From Marinomonas communis (GTDB lineage Bacteria > Pseudomonadota > Gammaproteobacteria > Pseudomonadales > Marinomonadaceae): a DNA stretch of 64,000 nucleotides. The stretch's first letter is position 1. Each line of letters begins with the position of its first letter. The stretch is from positions 434,001 through 498,000 of the forward strand of contig NZ_SNZA01000002.1 in NCBI RefSeq assembly GCF_004363305.1, given 5' to 3'. The position numbers and the translations under genes are program-made. Shown here in pieces: positions 42,054-52,037 of this stretch. The notes beneath the pieces are model-generated. The model searched no databases and had not been told where the DNA came from. It was given only the letters and a program-made list of their open reading frames with translations.

Positions 42054-44135
42054 TTAGACATTTAAGTATTGCTGATGCTTTGGCAACCAACGAGAAAGTA
42101 GGGGAGATACGTGTTCAGGATACTCTTTGTAGAGTTGTGCAGCGGCTTGTTGAACCTGACTCAACAGTGCTTTATCCCGCTGTAAGTCGGCCACTTTGAA
42201 TTCCAACAAACCGGTTTGGCGAGCACCAAGCAATTCGCCTGGCCCACGCAGTTCGAGGTCTTTCTCTGCGATTTTAAAACCATCTGTGGTTTCGCGCATG
42301 GTAGATAGGCGCGCTTTGCCTTGTTGTCCTAGTGGTGCGTGGTATAACAACACACAATGACTGGCTGCCTGGCCACGTCCGACACGGCCGCGTAACTGGT
42401 GCAGCTGTGCTAAGCCAAGGCGTTCAGGATTTTCGATCACCATTAGGCTGGCGTTTGGGACATCAACACCGACTTCAATGACGGTGGTTGCTACCAACAG
42501 CTGAATTTCTCCGGCTTTGAAACGAGCCATAATATCCGCCTTCTCCTGAGCTTTTAGTCGTCCATGAACTAAGCCAATGGAAAGGCCGGCAAGATGCTCT
42601 TGTAACAAGATAGCCGTGTCTTCGGCGGCTTGACACTGAAGTGCCTCAGACTCTTCGATCAGGGTACATACCCAATAGGCTTGTTTACCTTCCTCACAGG
42701 CGTGACGTACGCGCTGAATCACTTCCTCACGCCTTTGGTCAGACACAACAATGGTATTTACTGGAGTACGCCCTGGTGGCAGCTCATCAATGATGGAGCA
42801 ATCCAAGTCCGCGTAGGCAGACATGGCCAGTGTTCGCGGAATAGGGGTCGCCGTCATGATCAGTTGATGGGGTTGGAAGCCTGCTTGTAAACCTTTTTCA
42901 CGCAATGCCATTCGTTGATGCACACCGAAACGATGCTGTTCATCAATAATAGCGAGGGCTAAGCCTTTGAATGACACGGTTTCTTGGAACAGTGCGTGAG
43001 TACCGACGACGATGCTTGCGCTGCCTGAGGCAATCCGCTCAAGCTCCGCCTCCCGCTGCTTACCTTTGAGCTTACCAATCATCCAAGCCACCTCAATACC
43101 GAGTGGCTCAAACCATTGCTTAAAGTTTAAGTAGTGTTGTTCTGCAAGGATTTCCGTCGGTGCCATGACGGCTACTTGATACCCTTGTTGAACGACTGCC
43201 GCTGCTGCCATGGCAGCCACTAGAGTTTTCCCTGAACCCACGTCCCCTTGTACTAGGCGCAGCATGGGGTGTCCTGTGCCAAGATCCTGAAGAATCTCTT
43301 GGCTGACACGCTGTTGTGCTCCAGTGGGAGAAAAGGGCAGCTCAGCCAGAAGTTGATCGACCAGTTGACCAGGCTCTGGTACTACAATCGCTCGATCATG
43401 CTTAGCCATTTGGCGTTTGCCGATCAACGATAATTGGTGTGCCATTAACTCTTCGAAAGATAAGCGATATTGGGCTGGGTGCGCACCGCGTTTCAATTGT
43501 TCTAAATCGGTTCCGCGAGTGGGGTGATGCAAAAAGTGAATGGCGTCCGCCAAGGAGGGGAGGCTGAACTGCTGACGCATGTTGTCTGGTAGCCACTCGC
43601 GCAGGTTGTAAGGCGTCAAACGCTCTAGGGCCTGCTCACAAATCTGGCGAATCTTTGTTTGTGTCACCCCTTCCGTCAGCGGATAAATGGGGGTCAGTTG
43701 CTCACTGCCTTCATGGGGTTCATCGTCTTTGAGCACCGTATATTCAGGGTGGTACATTTCAAACCCTGTACTGCCGCGGCGAATTTCGCCAAAACAGCGT
43801 ACACGCCCAGATTGCTCCAGTTGCTTTTTTTGCGCGGCGTTGAAATGAAAGAAACGCAGACACAGCGAGCCAGAATGATCTCTTACACGGCAAATCAAAC
43901 TGCGGCGTTTGCCCATTTTGATTTCACAGCCGCTCACTTCGCCTTCGATCACGGCTTCATCGCCAAAGCGTAGCTGCCCGATAGGCACGACGCGGGTACG
44001 ATCTTGGTAACGGATTGGCAAATGAAACAAAGCGTCTTGAACGGTATGAATGTGGAGCTTAGCGAGCTTTTCAGCCATGGCTGCTCCCACTCCTTTTAGC
44101 TCTTTAATATCTAGTGTTTCAAGTGCGTCAATCAT
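42054..44135 (-). CDS. recG: ATP-dependent DNA helicase RecG
   Basis: 693 residues, full length for RecG. The N-terminal wedge/OB domain includes LKGVGAAMAEKLAKLHIHTV and IEGEVSGCEIKMGKRRSLIC. The helicase core has Walker A LVQGDVGSGKTLVAA, motif II IIDEQHRFGVHQR, motif III MTATPIPRTLAMSAYADLD, and motifs V/VI TTVIEVGVDVPNASLMVIEN and QLRGRVGRGQAASHCVLLYH. It remodels stalled replication forks and Holliday junctions. It is encoded 12 bases downstream of oxyR, as in pseudomonads. Confidence 0.97.
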   Translation of the reverse strand: MIDALETLDIKELKGVGAAMAEKLAKLHIHTVQDALFHLPIRYQDRTRVVPIGQLRFGDEAVIEGEVSGCEIKMGKRRSLICRVRDHSGSLCLRFFHFNAAQKKQLEQSGRVRCFGEIRRGSTGFEMYHPEYTVLKDDEPHEGSEQLTPIYPLTEGVTQTKIRQICEQALERLTPYNLREWLPDNMRQQFSLPSLADAIHFLHHPTRGTDLEQLKRGAHPAQYRLSFEELMAHQLSLIGKRQMAKHDRAIVVPEPGQLVDQLLAELPFSPTGAQQRVSQEILQDLGTGHPMLRLVQGDVGSGKTLVAAMAAAAVVQQGYQVAVMAPTEILAEQHYLNFKQWFEPLGIEVAWMIGKLKGKQREAELERIASGSASIVVGTHALFQETVSFKGLALAIIDEQHRFGVHQRMALREKGLQAGFQPHQLIMTATPIPRTLAMSAYADLDCSIIDELPPGRTPVNTIVVSDQRREEVIQRVRHACEEGKQAYWVCTLIEESEALQCQAAEDTAILLQEHLAGLSIGLVHGRLKAQEKADIMARFKAGEIQLLVATTVIEVGVDVPNASLMVIENPERLGLAQLHQLRGRVGRGQAASHCVLLYHAPLGQQGKARLSTMRETTDGFKIAEKDLELRGPGELLGARQTGLLEFKVADLQRDKALLSQVQQAAAQLYKEYPEHVSPLLSRWLPKHQQYLNV

Positions 44136-44147
44136 GTTGGTCCAACG

Positions 44148-45056
44148 TTAATCTAGGTTAAGCTTCTGGCACGCTTCTTTGATCGACTGGCTCAGTGATT
44201 CGATGGCTTTGGGACGCGGGAAACTAGCGCGCCACGCCAAGGCCACCGTTCTTTTAGGAACAGGGGATTTGAATGGGCGTACGGCTAAGATTTGCTCATC
44301 CACATGGGTGACCGCAGACTTGGGTAGAACCGTCACTCCTAAGCCAGAAGACACCATGTAACGAATGGTCTCCAGTGAACTGCCATTAACAATCGTATGG
44401 CCTTCGTTTAGCTCGTTTTCACCAACAATCGGGCAGGCTTCCATTACCTGATCGCTGAAACAATGGCCTTTACCCAACAGCAGTAAGTTGTCGGTGGTGA
44501 GCTGATCCGTGCTAATGTGCTCCAGCTGAGTCCACGGGTGATCTTTAGGCATTAACACAACGAATTCTTCTTCATAAATCGGACGAGTCACCACGTCCGG
44601 CTCACGAAATGGTAACGCCACGATGATGGCATCCAATTCACCGTTGCGTAGTTTAGGGCGAAGGTTTTCTGTTAGATCTTCTTCAATCAGCAGTGGCATG
44701 CCTTCGGCAATGCGCTTCAGCTCAGGGATCATTGATGGGAATAAATACGGGGCAATCGTGAAGATTGCACCGACCTTTAGAGGGCCTCTAAGTTGGTTTT
44801 TCCCTGATGACGCTAACTCTTTAATCATGTTGGCTTGCTCAAGCACACGACGAGCTTGGGCAACAATCTGTTCGCCGATCGGTGTGATGTATACCGAACT
44901 TTTACTACGTTCGAAAATCGCAGCGCCGAGCTCATCTTCCAGCTTTTTGACCGCCACGCTTAAAGTTGGCTGAGAAACGTGGCAGCGTTCCGCTGCACGA
45001 CCAAAATGCTTTTCTTCTGCTAGCATCACGATGTATTTGAGTTCTGTTAGCGTCAT
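44148..45056 (-). CDS. oxyR: Hydrogen-peroxide sensor and LysR-type regulator OxyR
   Basis: 302 residues from the ATG at 45056 (AAGGG 9 bases upstream); an ATG two codons earlier is also open. With this start the redox cysteines fall at C199 and C208 (GKGHCFSDQVMEACP), exactly the E. coli numbers, which identifies OxyR and supports the start. The N-terminal LysR helix-turn-helix is HFGRAAERCHVSQPTLSVAV. Peroxide forms the C199-C208 disulfide and activates catalase and peroxidase genes, none of which is in this window. It is divergent from the epimerase gene and upstream of recG. Confidence 0.95.
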   Translation of the reverse strand: MTLTELKYIVMLAEEKHFGRAAERCHVSQPTLSVAVKKLEDELGAAIFERSKSSVYITPIGEQIVAQARRVLEQANMIKELASSGKNQLRGPLKVGAIFTIAPYLFPSMIPELKRIAEGMPLLIEEDLTENLRPKLRNGELDAIIVALPFREPDVVTRPIYEEEFVVLMPKDHPWTQLEHISTDQLTTDNLLLLGKGHCFSDQVMEACPIVGENELNEGHTIVNGSSLETIRYMVSSGLGVTVLPKSAVTHVDEQILAVRPFKSPVPKRTVALAWRASFPRPKAIESLSQSIKEACQKLNLD

Positions 45057-45159
45057 AGTCATTTACCCTTTTGATTGGTATTAACTATGATAATACATAA
45101 TTTGATAAAGTGTACTGCTTCTGAAAAGATGCGTTTTATTTGCAATGATTGAGGCGAAC

Positions 45160-46011
45160 ATGACACAAGTGTTGATTGCGGGCTGTGGTGACTTAGGACA
45201 AGGGGTTGCGCAGTACTTTGTGAAGAAACAGGCACAGGTAACGGGTATTCGTCGCTCTGGTACCGTCTTCCCGGATGGGGTGCGTGGTATGACCCACGAT
45301 TTACTCACATTGCCTGCTGAGCAATGGCCAGACGTGGATTTGCTGTATTTGATCATGACGCCCCAAGGTCGAACTGCAGAGGCTTACCATACGGCTTACG
45401 TCATGACTGCTGCGGCAGTGGTTGCGGCGTACCAAGGTAGACGTCAGCCAAAAGTGATCTTTGTTTCCAGTACCAGTGTTTACGGGCAAAACAATGGCGA
45501 GTGGGTTGATGATCAAACGCAAGCCGTGGCGGCATCGGAGACGGCCAGCAAGCTGCTTGAAGCGGAAAATCTATTGCTTTCGAATCTATCAACGGTTGCG
45601 CTGCGCTGCTCGGGTATTTATGGCCCAGGTCGTTACCGTTTATTGCAAGGTGTACAGCGAAAGGACGCTTGGGGAGCGAATCAATGGACTAATCGCATTC
45701 ATCGTGATGATGTGGTGTCCGCACTGTGTTTGTTGGGAGAACGAGCATTGGCAGAAGAGTCGCTACCATCACATATCATCGCCAGTGATGGACAACCGAC
45801 GTCTATGTGGGAGGTCAAATTGTGGTTGGCTGAGCGATTGCAGGTATCGACCCCGCTGTGTGAAACCATCAACCGTGCGGATTATTTGCCTGCTCGCGGT
45901 AAGCGTATTGTGCCGCACGTTTTACGAGCATTAGGTTGGGCACCGCAATATCCATCTTATGTGGCGGGTTATGAAAGTATGATGGATGCTTACCATGAGT
46001 GGCTTGATTGA
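45160..46011 (+). CDS. NAD-dependent epimerase/dehydratase-like protein (YeeZ-like extended SDR)
   Basis: 283 residues from the ATG at 45160, with GAGG 6 bases upstream; an ATG five codons earlier lacks a site. The Rossmann motif is VLIAGCGDLGQGVAQYFVKK (GxGxxG). The SDR segment VIFVSSTSVYGQNNGEWVDD carries a serine and a tyrosine, but no YxxxK was seen, so catalysis is doubtful. The C-terminus has NRIHRDDVVSALCLL as in nucleoside-diphosphate-sugar epimerases. Homologues are common next to oxyR/ridA-like loci in pseudomonads; the substrate is unknown. Confidence 0.8.
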   Translation: MTQVLIAGCGDLGQGVAQYFVKKQAQVTGIRRSGTVFPDGVRGMTHDLLTLPAEQWPDVDLLYLIMTPQGRTAEAYHTAYVMTAAAVVAAYQGRRQPKVIFVSSTSVYGQNNGEWVDDQTQAVAASETASKLLEAENLLLSNLSTVALRCSGIYGPGRYRLLQGVQRKDAWGANQWTNRIHRDDVVSALCLLGERALAEESLPSHIIASDGQPTSMWEVKLWLAERLQVSTPLCETINRADYLPARGKRIVPHVLRALGWAPQYPSYVAGYESMMDAYHEWLD

Positions 46012-46043
46012 AGGGAGTAACAACCCTTGATCCAACCACAAAA

Positions 46044-46079
46044 AAAGGCGCTTGAGTTATCCCAAGCGCCTTTCTTTTT
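46044..46079. terminator. Bidirectional terminator between the epimerase gene and ridA
   Basis: AAAGGCGCTTG and CAAGCGCCTTT form an 11-bp stem around an 8-base loop, flanked by an A-run on the left and TTTCTTTTT on the right. It serves both convergent genes. Confidence 0.92.
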
Positions 46080-46096
46080 GACTAGGTTGCAGAAGA

Positions 46097-46483
46097 TTAG
46101 TCTTCTAGAACCATCACGCCTTCGATTTCTACGGCAACGTCTTTTGGTAGCGCACGAACGCCAAGTGCTGCACGAGCTGGGTAAGGTTGCTCGAAGAACT
46201 GAGTCATCACTTCGTTAACAGTGGCGAAGTTGCCAAGATCCGTCATGTAGATGTTTAGCTTAACGATGTCTTTTAAAGAACCGCCTGCCGCTTCACAAAC
46301 CGCTTGAAGGTTTTTGAAAACCTGAGTGGTTTGCTCTGCAACGTCTTCACTGACGATTTCCATTGTCGCTGGAACCAATGGGATTTGGCCTGAAAGGTAC
46401 ACAGTGTTGCCAGCGCGAACCGCTTGAGAGTATGGGCCGATTGCTGCAGGTGCGTTTTCAGAGAAAATCACTTGTTTTGCCAT
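46097..46483 (-). CDS. ridA: RidA-family 2-iminobutanoate/2-iminopropanoate deaminase
   Basis: 128 residues, standard RidA/YjgF length. Signature segments are [57 protein letters not shown] and [20 protein letters not shown], with the substrate-binding arginine in PARAALGV. It hydrolyses reactive enamine/imine intermediates released by PLP enzymes such as threonine dehydratase. It lies directly after spoT, as in Pseudomonas. AAGGAT precedes the ATG. Confidence 0.95.
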   Translation of the reverse strand: MAKQVIFSENAPAAIGPYSQAVRAGNTVYLSGQIPLVPATMEIVSEDVAEQTTQVFKNLQAVCEAAGGSLKDIVKLNIYMTDLGNFATVNEVMTQFFEQPYPARAALGVRALPKDVAVEIEGVMVLED

Positions 46484-46522
46484 GTTAAGTATCCTTATTG
46501 AGTTAATCGAATAGGGGACGTA

Positions 46523-48640
46523 TTAACGTCCCACTAGCGTTTCGCGGGTGACTTTTTCCACACAGCGAACTGCCTTAATACGACGCATCACATCGGCCAA
46601 GCCAACACGACTTGAGATCGCGATGTTTAAGCGTAAACGAGAAATTTTGCCGCGTTCGATAATGTCCAGATTGGACACTTGGAAGTCGGTGTCCGTAATA
46701 GAGCTGGCTATTTTTGCCACCGCGCCCCGTTCATTCACATACGAGACAATCAAGCTGACATTGAGCTCTTCTTCGATCTCTTTACTCCATGTCATGCGAA
46801 TGTAACGCTCAGGCGCCGCTAAATGGTCCTGAATATTTGGACAGTTCTGGTGGTGAATGATGATGCCTTTCTCAACCTGAACGTAGCCGACAATCGGATC
46901 CCCAGGAATCGGAGAGCAACACTTCGCATATGAGATCAGCATGCCCTCAGAGCCGTTTACTTTGAACGACTTAGGTGTGATCAGCTCTTCTTCATTGAAG
47001 TTCGGGAACAATTGTCGTGCGACTACATAACCCACCAAACGACCTTTACCAATGGATTCCAACAGGTCATCCATATTTTCTAGCTGGTAATGGTCCAACA
47101 CTACTTGAACGGAATCTTGTGCTAGCTCTTCTACTGTTGTGCGGAAGGCATTGAGTGACCGTGTTAGCAAGCGATAACCAAAGGAAATGGCGTTCTCGCG
47201 CTGTTTCGATTTTAAGTAGTGACGAATATTCGTTCGTGCTTTACCCGTAATCGCGAAGCTTAGCCACGCAACGTTCGGTTGGGCGCTCTTAGCGGTAATG
47301 ATCTCAACGGTCTGACCACTTTCAAGCTGAGTGCTCAGTGGTGCTAAGCGACGGTTGATACGGCATGAAATACAGGTGTTGCCGATCTCTGTGTGAACCC
47401 CGTAGGCAAAATCAACTGGGGTTGCGCCAGAAGGCAACTCGATAATTTGCCCTTTGGGAGTGAATACATAGACTTCGTCAGGGAATAAATCACTCTTAAC
47501 GTTGTCGATGAATTCCATCGGGTTATGCGCTTTTTCTTGAATCTCAAGTAAGCTTTTTACCCACTTTGTTGCGCGTTCATGGTTTGTCTGGGAAATACCA
47601 GACTGGCCATTGGATTTGTAAGACCAATGGGCTGCAATACCATTAATCGCAACCACGTCCATTTCTTGAGTGCGGATTTGCACTTCTAATGGTAGACCAT
47701 TGTTGCCTACCACTGTTGTATGAAGGGACTGATAGCCGTTGGATTTCGGTACGGCAATATAATCTTTAAAGCGACCTTCGATCGGCTTAAATAGGGCGTG
47801 GATCACACCCAAAATGCGATAGCAGCTGTCCTGTCGATCGGTGACAATGCGAACGCCCATAACATCCATGATTTCTTCTAGCGAGCGACGCTTTTTCTTC
47901 ATCTTTTGATAGATGCTGTAAGTGTGTTTCTCGCGAATACTGATGGATGAATCAATATAGTCCGCTGCCAACTCTGAGCGAATAAAATCCTCAAGCTTTT
48001 GCATGGCTTTTTCACGCTGACCGTAACGCTTGTTGATCGCGCGTTTCAGCATGCGCGAGCGCATTGGGTAGTAAGCTTCGAAGGCGAGAGATTCTAGATC
48101 GACTTTGACATCGTACATACCGAGTCGGTTGGCGATCGGCGCGTAGATATCTAGGGTTTCTCGAGCGATGCGGCGTTTTTTGTGGCCAGGCATAGCGTCG
48201 AGTGTACGCATATTATGCAAACGGTCCGCTAACTTCACCATGATGACGCGTATGTCATCAGCCATGGCCATGGCCATTTTTTGGAAGTTATGCGCTTGTT
48301 TCTCAAGCTGGCTGTTGAACTCAAGGTGTGTCAGCTTACTCACACCGTCAACTAGACCTGCAACGCCTTCACCAAACTGCTCCGCTAAAGACTCTCGGGA
48401 AATTCCAGTATCTTCAATGACGTCGTGCAGTAAGGCGGCTGTGAGTCCTTCGCAGTCCATTCTTAGGTCTGCCAGGATAAATGCCACCGCTAAAGGATGC
48501 GTGACATAGTGTTCACCACTTTTACGCTTTTGCCCGTCATGGGCTTGTTCAGCGTAATAATACGCTCGCTTTACTGTGGCGACTTGCTCTTGAGGCAAGT
48601 ATTGGCTGAGAGTCTCAGCTAATTGTTCAATAGTCGACAC
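46523..48640 (-). CDS. spoT: Bifunctional (p)ppGpp synthetase/hydrolase SpoT
   Basis: 705 residues from GTG with GAGG upstream. The HD hydrolase domain (about 20-160) retains HDVIEDTG and VKLADRLHNMRTLDAM, so (p)ppGpp hydrolysis is expected. The synthetase domain (about 230-350) has FKDYIAVPKSNGYQSLHTTV. TGS (VYVFTPKGQIIELPSGATPV), zinc-finger-like CCSPIPGDPIVGYV and C-terminal ACT domains follow. An intact HD motif distinguishes it from RelA. It lies in the conserved gmk-rpoZ-spoT block and controls the stringent response. Confidence 0.96.
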   Translation of the reverse strand: MSTIEQLAETLSQYLPQEQVATVKRAYYYAEQAHDGQKRKSGEHYVTHPLAVAFILADLRMDCEGLTAALLHDVIEDTGISRESLAEQFGEGVAGLVDGVSKLTHLEFNSQLEKQAHNFQKMAMAMADDIRVIMVKLADRLHNMRTLDAMPGHKKRRIARETLDIYAPIANRLGMYDVKVDLESLAFEAYYPMRSRMLKRAINKRYGQREKAMQKLEDFIRSELAADYIDSSISIREKHTYSIYQKMKKKRRSLEEIMDVMGVRIVTDRQDSCYRILGVIHALFKPIEGRFKDYIAVPKSNGYQSLHTTVVGNNGLPLEVQIRTQEMDVVAINGIAAHWSYKSNGQSGISQTNHERATKWVKSLLEIQEKAHNPMEFIDNVKSDLFPDEVYVFTPKGQIIELPSGATPVDFAYGVHTEIGNTCISCRINRRLAPLSTQLESGQTVEIITAKSAQPNVAWLSFAITGKARTNIRHYLKSKQRENAISFGYRLLTRSLNAFRTTVEELAQDSVQVVLDHYQLENMDDLLESIGKGRLVGYVVARQLFPNFNEEELITPKSFKVNGSEGMLISYAKCCSPIPGDPIVGYVQVEKGIIIHHQNCPNIQDHLAAPERYIRMTWSKEIEEELNVSLIVSYVNERGAVAKIASSITDTDFQVSNLDIIERGKISRLRLNIAISSRVGLADVMRRIKAVRCVEKVTRETLVGR

Positions 48641-48705
48641 CGCTCACCTCACATCAGGAAAAGCTAAACCAGAAAATCGTGCGTTGAGCGATGCATACCA
48701 TACAA

Positions 48706-48930
48706 TTAGAACTCAGTTGTTGGCTTGGTCTGGAAATCGACGTTCTTTGCGTTGATTAGATCCTCTGCGATTTCACGCAACGCCACAACGGTCACTTTAT
48801 CTTCTTCTAGTGGCACTTTTGCGTCGGCACCACCTGTTGCCAATTGGCGAGCGCGCTTTGCTGCCACCATTACTAGTTCAAAACGGTTGTCTACGTTTTC
48901 AAGACAATCTTCAACTGTCACTCGAGCCAT
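48706..48930 (-). CDS. rpoZ: RNA polymerase omega subunit
   Basis: 74 residues with the omega signature [20 protein letters not shown] and [20 protein letters not shown], then [15 protein letters not shown]. Omega helps assemble RNA polymerase and forms part of the ppGpp-binding site, fitting its place directly before spoT. It is shorter than E. coli omega (91), the usual length in this lineage. Confidence 0.96.
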   Translation of the reverse strand: MARVTVEDCLENVDNRFELVMVAAKRARQLATGGADAKVPLEEDKVTVVALREIAEDLINAKNVDFQTKPTTEF

Positions 48931-48999
48931 GTTAGACCTCTATATAGGGTAAGGATTGATCACTAATTAGTGTGGTTAATTTTACTTAACGGGCACTCT

Positions 49000-49620
49000 C
49001 TATGACAAGAGATCATTGATCAGATCACGGTGAATATCTTGTATTAATGCTGTTCTCGCGCGGTTAGCAGCGAAAATCGCCTTTAATTGCCCTAATGCTT
49101 GCTCAAAATCATCGTTGATGATCACGTATTCGTACTCATCGTAATGGGACATTTCACTGACTGCTTTCGACATACGGCGCGCGATGACGTCGGCTGCATC
49201 CGTTCCGCGGCCTGTTAGGCGCTCTTCTAGTGCAGCAAGGGACGGAGGCAGGATAAAGATACCGATGGCATCAGGGTATTGCTCACGAACTTGTCGCGCT
49301 CCTTGCCAATCAATCTCTAGAATCACATCTAAGCCTTGATCCAACATATCGAAAATAGCTTGTTTCGATGTGCCGTAGTAGTTATCGAACACTTGTGCGT
49401 GCTCAAAGAAGGCATCTTCGGCGATCATGTCGAGAAAACTGTCCACATCAACAAAAAAGTATTCTCGCCCATGCTCTTCACCAGTGCGCGGTGCTCGAGT
49501 GGTATGAGAAACCGATATACGAACCTGCTGATCTGCCTGTAGAAGCGCTTTGTACAGCGACGATTTACCTGCACCCGATGGCGCCGAAAGAATATATAGA
49601 TTGCCTTTTTGTTTAATCAT
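49000..49620 (-). CDS. gmk: Guanylate kinase
   Basis: 206 residues from the ATG at 49620; an in-frame start 19 codons upstream would add unrelated residues. P-loop LYILSAPSGAGKSSLYKALL, GMP-binding RISVSHTTRAPRTGEEHGRE and YFFVDVDSF, and DVILEIDWQGARQVREQYPD are diagnostic. It converts GMP to GDP with ATP. It is the first gene of the gmk-rpoZ-spoT block. AAGGTAGGG lies just upstream. Confidence 0.96.
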   Translation of the reverse strand: MIKQKGNLYILSAPSGAGKSSLYKALLQADQQVRISVSHTTRAPRTGEEHGREYFFVDVDSFLDMIAEDAFFEHAQVFDNYYGTSKQAIFDMLDQGLDVILEIDWQGARQVREQYPDAIGIFILPPSLAALEERLTGRGTDAADVIARRMSKAVSEMSHYDEYEYVIINDDFEQALGQLKAIFAANRARTALIQDIHRDLINDLLS

Positions 49621-49829
49621 AACCCTACCTTGCCGAGCAAGATGTTGCTTTAGAAATAAGTCGAATGAAACCGCCACTATAGCACATATATAAGGGTGTT
49701 AAGTTGGAGTCCATGCAATCTATTGTGTGAGTTTCATGCAGGCAGGGTTAACTTTTGAGTTTTCACTACAAGTATTAATAATTAGTGCTAAGTTTATGAG
49801 ACAAATCGTTCATATTGAAAGGCATCATA

Positions 49830-52034
49830 ATGAGTGACTCTCGGAACATGGAAGCAACCCGAAAAACCAAAAAACTCTGCAAAATACTATCAGTCGAAGA
49901 TGACGTAGATTACCAAGCAGCACTATTATTATCGCTGCAAACATTGAATTATGGTGGTCGTGAGATTGAGCTTCTGTCTGCAAATAGCGCACAAGAAGCG
50001 GCCTCTGTCATCGCTAAGCACCCCGATATCAGTCTGGTATTGCTGGATGTGGTGATGGAGGATGATGATTCCGGTTTAAAGTTGGTGCGCAGTGTACGCC
50101 ACAGTTTAGGCAATCAGCTGGTTCGCATCATTTTGCTAACTGGGCAGCCGGGCATGATGCCGCTTGATGATCTAATGGCCAATTATGATATCGATGACTA
50201 CTGGAATAAAAGTGAACTGAGTCACGACCACTTACAGACCATTGTACTTGGCAATTTACGTACTTGGGAGCATTTGTATGCCATGCAACAAGCCCGTCAT
50301 GGCCTGCAAATGTTGATCGAGTCAAGCCAGCGTATTAGTAGTCAGCTGGATTTAAAAAGTTACACCCAATCTATTCTTAATGAGCTGGCGAGAGTGTTTA
50401 ACCTAAACAAAGGTGGCATTGTTTGTATTGCTCACAAACACGATGAATCCCCTGAGCAAGCGCTAGTGTTCGCTGCAGCGGGTCAATTTAGTGCTTGGGC
50501 TAATCAGTTCTTAGGGCGAGTCACTCCAGAAGCAGAACTGCTTCGCATCGTGCAGCAAAGCCTCTCAACTCAGGGACATATTATTGAAACTCCACTATCC
50601 GCACTGTATTTCTCCAGCGATGAAGTAGATCAGCGAGACTATGTGGTGGTCGTGAAATGTGACCAGCCCCTGACCGAATTCGAAATTGATTTACTGCAGA
50701 TTTTTGGTGAAAACATCAATGCTGGTTTTAGTAATGTCGCGCTGCACAACCGTCTCTCTGAGCTGGCGTATCAAGACAGTACCACTGGGCTTCACAACAA
50801 AAACTGGTTCTTAAAGCAGCTAGATGGATTGACCTTAAACGAGCGTCAGAATACCAAGTTACTAATGCTCTACGTTGAGGACTTGTCTTACAGTGAAGTG
50901 CTGCTCGGGGTGCAGTTTGGTCGTACCTTGATGACCCACCTCGCTGCCCATCTCAAAGCTTGTTTTGTTAAAGCTATTGATGTTGTCTTATACGAGCGCG
51001 ATACCTTGCTGTTATTGGTTTACGATAACAAAGATTACCAGCGTGAAGAGCTAGAGCATGTGCTGCACCCACAGCTGAATATCGATGGTGCTGTCCATAC
51101 CATTGATTTGACTGGCACTATTCTAAAATTATCTGATCTACCTCCGCATCAATCTTCTTCACAGGTATTGGGCATAGCGAAAAGCTTCTTGGAGCAGACG
51201 AAGCACCGCAATGTTGATTTTGGCCTGTTTGACTCGACTGAAATGGAAGGGATGCAAGAACGCTATGAGCTGATGAAAAAAATGCGCTGTGCCCTCGCGG
51301 ATGAGCAAATTTTTATTCATCTACAGCCGAAAATTGACTTGGATAATGGGGCATTACAAGGTTTCGAAGTGCTTGTGCGTTGGCGCGATGAGGAAGGAAA
51401 CATTATTCCGCCAGATCGTTTTGTCCCCCTCGCAGAAACGTCGGGTCTAATTGATAAACTGGATGATTATGTCACTCGACGAGCTTGCGAGGCGATTAAA
51501 ACGTTGCGAACGTTAGGTATTGAGGTGCCATTATCCGTCAACGTGGCGGGTTCGGAAATATCCCGTTCTGATTTTGTGGCGCGCTTTGAAGCAACTCTCA
51601 AGGAAATGGGTATATCCACCAAAGAAATTGAGATTGAAGTCACGGAAACTCAGCTTATTGAAGTCATGCGCACGGCGTCAGGTTGCCTGGATCGGTTGGG
51701 TGAATTAGGCGTGCGAGTTAGCATTGATGACTTTGGTGCGGGTTATTCGTCGTTGTCGTATTTATCCATGTTGAATGCATCTGTTCTCAAAATTGATCGA
51801 CACTTTATTGCTCGTATGACCCAGTCTAGTCAGGATCAGCAGATCGTAAAAATGATTATTGAGCTGGGGCACCTTTTAAAAATGGAAGTGATTGCCGAGG
51901 GGATTGAGACCGAACAGCAGTACCAAGTCTTGCAGCAATTAGGGTGCGATGCTGGGCAAGGCTATTTTATTGGCCGACCTATGTCTCTGAAGGCAGTACA
52001 AGAGTGGCTGTCACATCATCAAGGTAACGCTTAA
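49830..52034 (+). CDS. Response regulator: receiver - DUF3369 - degenerate GGDEF - EAL phosphodiesterase
   Basis: 734 residues from the ATG at 49830 (AAAGG upstream). The receiver (about 15-150) has LSVEDDVDYQ and phosphoacceptor Asp in LVLLDVVMEDDDSG. A DUF3369/GAF-like domain spans about 150-310. A GGDEF-like domain (about 315-460) begins DSTTGLHNKNWFLKQ but has YERDTLLLL in place of GGDEF, so it is not a cyclase. The EAL domain (about 480-730) keeps EVL (513-515), PLAETSGLIDKL, EIEVTETQLIE, SIDDFGAGYSSLSYL and VIAEGIETEQQ, so c-di-GMP hydrolysis is likely. The sensor kinase encoded 3 bases downstream is its expected partner. Confidence 0.88.
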   Translation: MSDSRNMEATRKTKKLCKILSVEDDVDYQAALLLSLQTLNYGGREIELLSANSAQEAASVIAKHPDISLVLLDVVMEDDDSGLKLVRSVRHSLGNQLVRIILLTGQPGMMPLDDLMANYDIDDYWNKSELSHDHLQTIVLGNLRTWEHLYAMQQARHGLQMLIESSQRISSQLDLKSYTQSILNELARVFNLNKGGIVCIAHKHDESPEQALVFAAAGQFSAWANQFLGRVTPEAELLRIVQQSLSTQGHIIETPLSALYFSSDEVDQRDYVVVVKCDQPLTEFEIDLLQIFGENINAGFSNVALHNRLSELAYQDSTTGLHNKNWFLKQLDGLTLNERQNTKLLMLYVEDLSYSEVLLGVQFGRTLMTHLAAHLKACFVKAIDVVLYERDTLLLLVYDNKDYQREELEHVLHPQLNIDGAVHTIDLTGTILKLSDLPPHQSSSQVLGIAKSFLEQTKHRNVDFGLFDSTEMEGMQERYELMKKMRCALADEQIFIHLQPKIDLDNGALQGFEVLVRWRDEEGNIIPPDRFVPLAETSGLIDKLDDYVTRRACEAIKTLRTLGIEVPLSVNVAGSEISRSDFVARFEATLKEMGISTKEIEIEVTETQLIEVMRTASGCLDRLGELGVRVSIDDFGAGYSSLSYLSMLNASVLKIDRHFIARMTQSSQDQQIVKMIIELGHLLKMEVIAEGIETEQQYQVLQQLGCDAGQGYFIGRPMSLKAVQEWLSHHQGNA

Positions 52035-52037
52035 TTG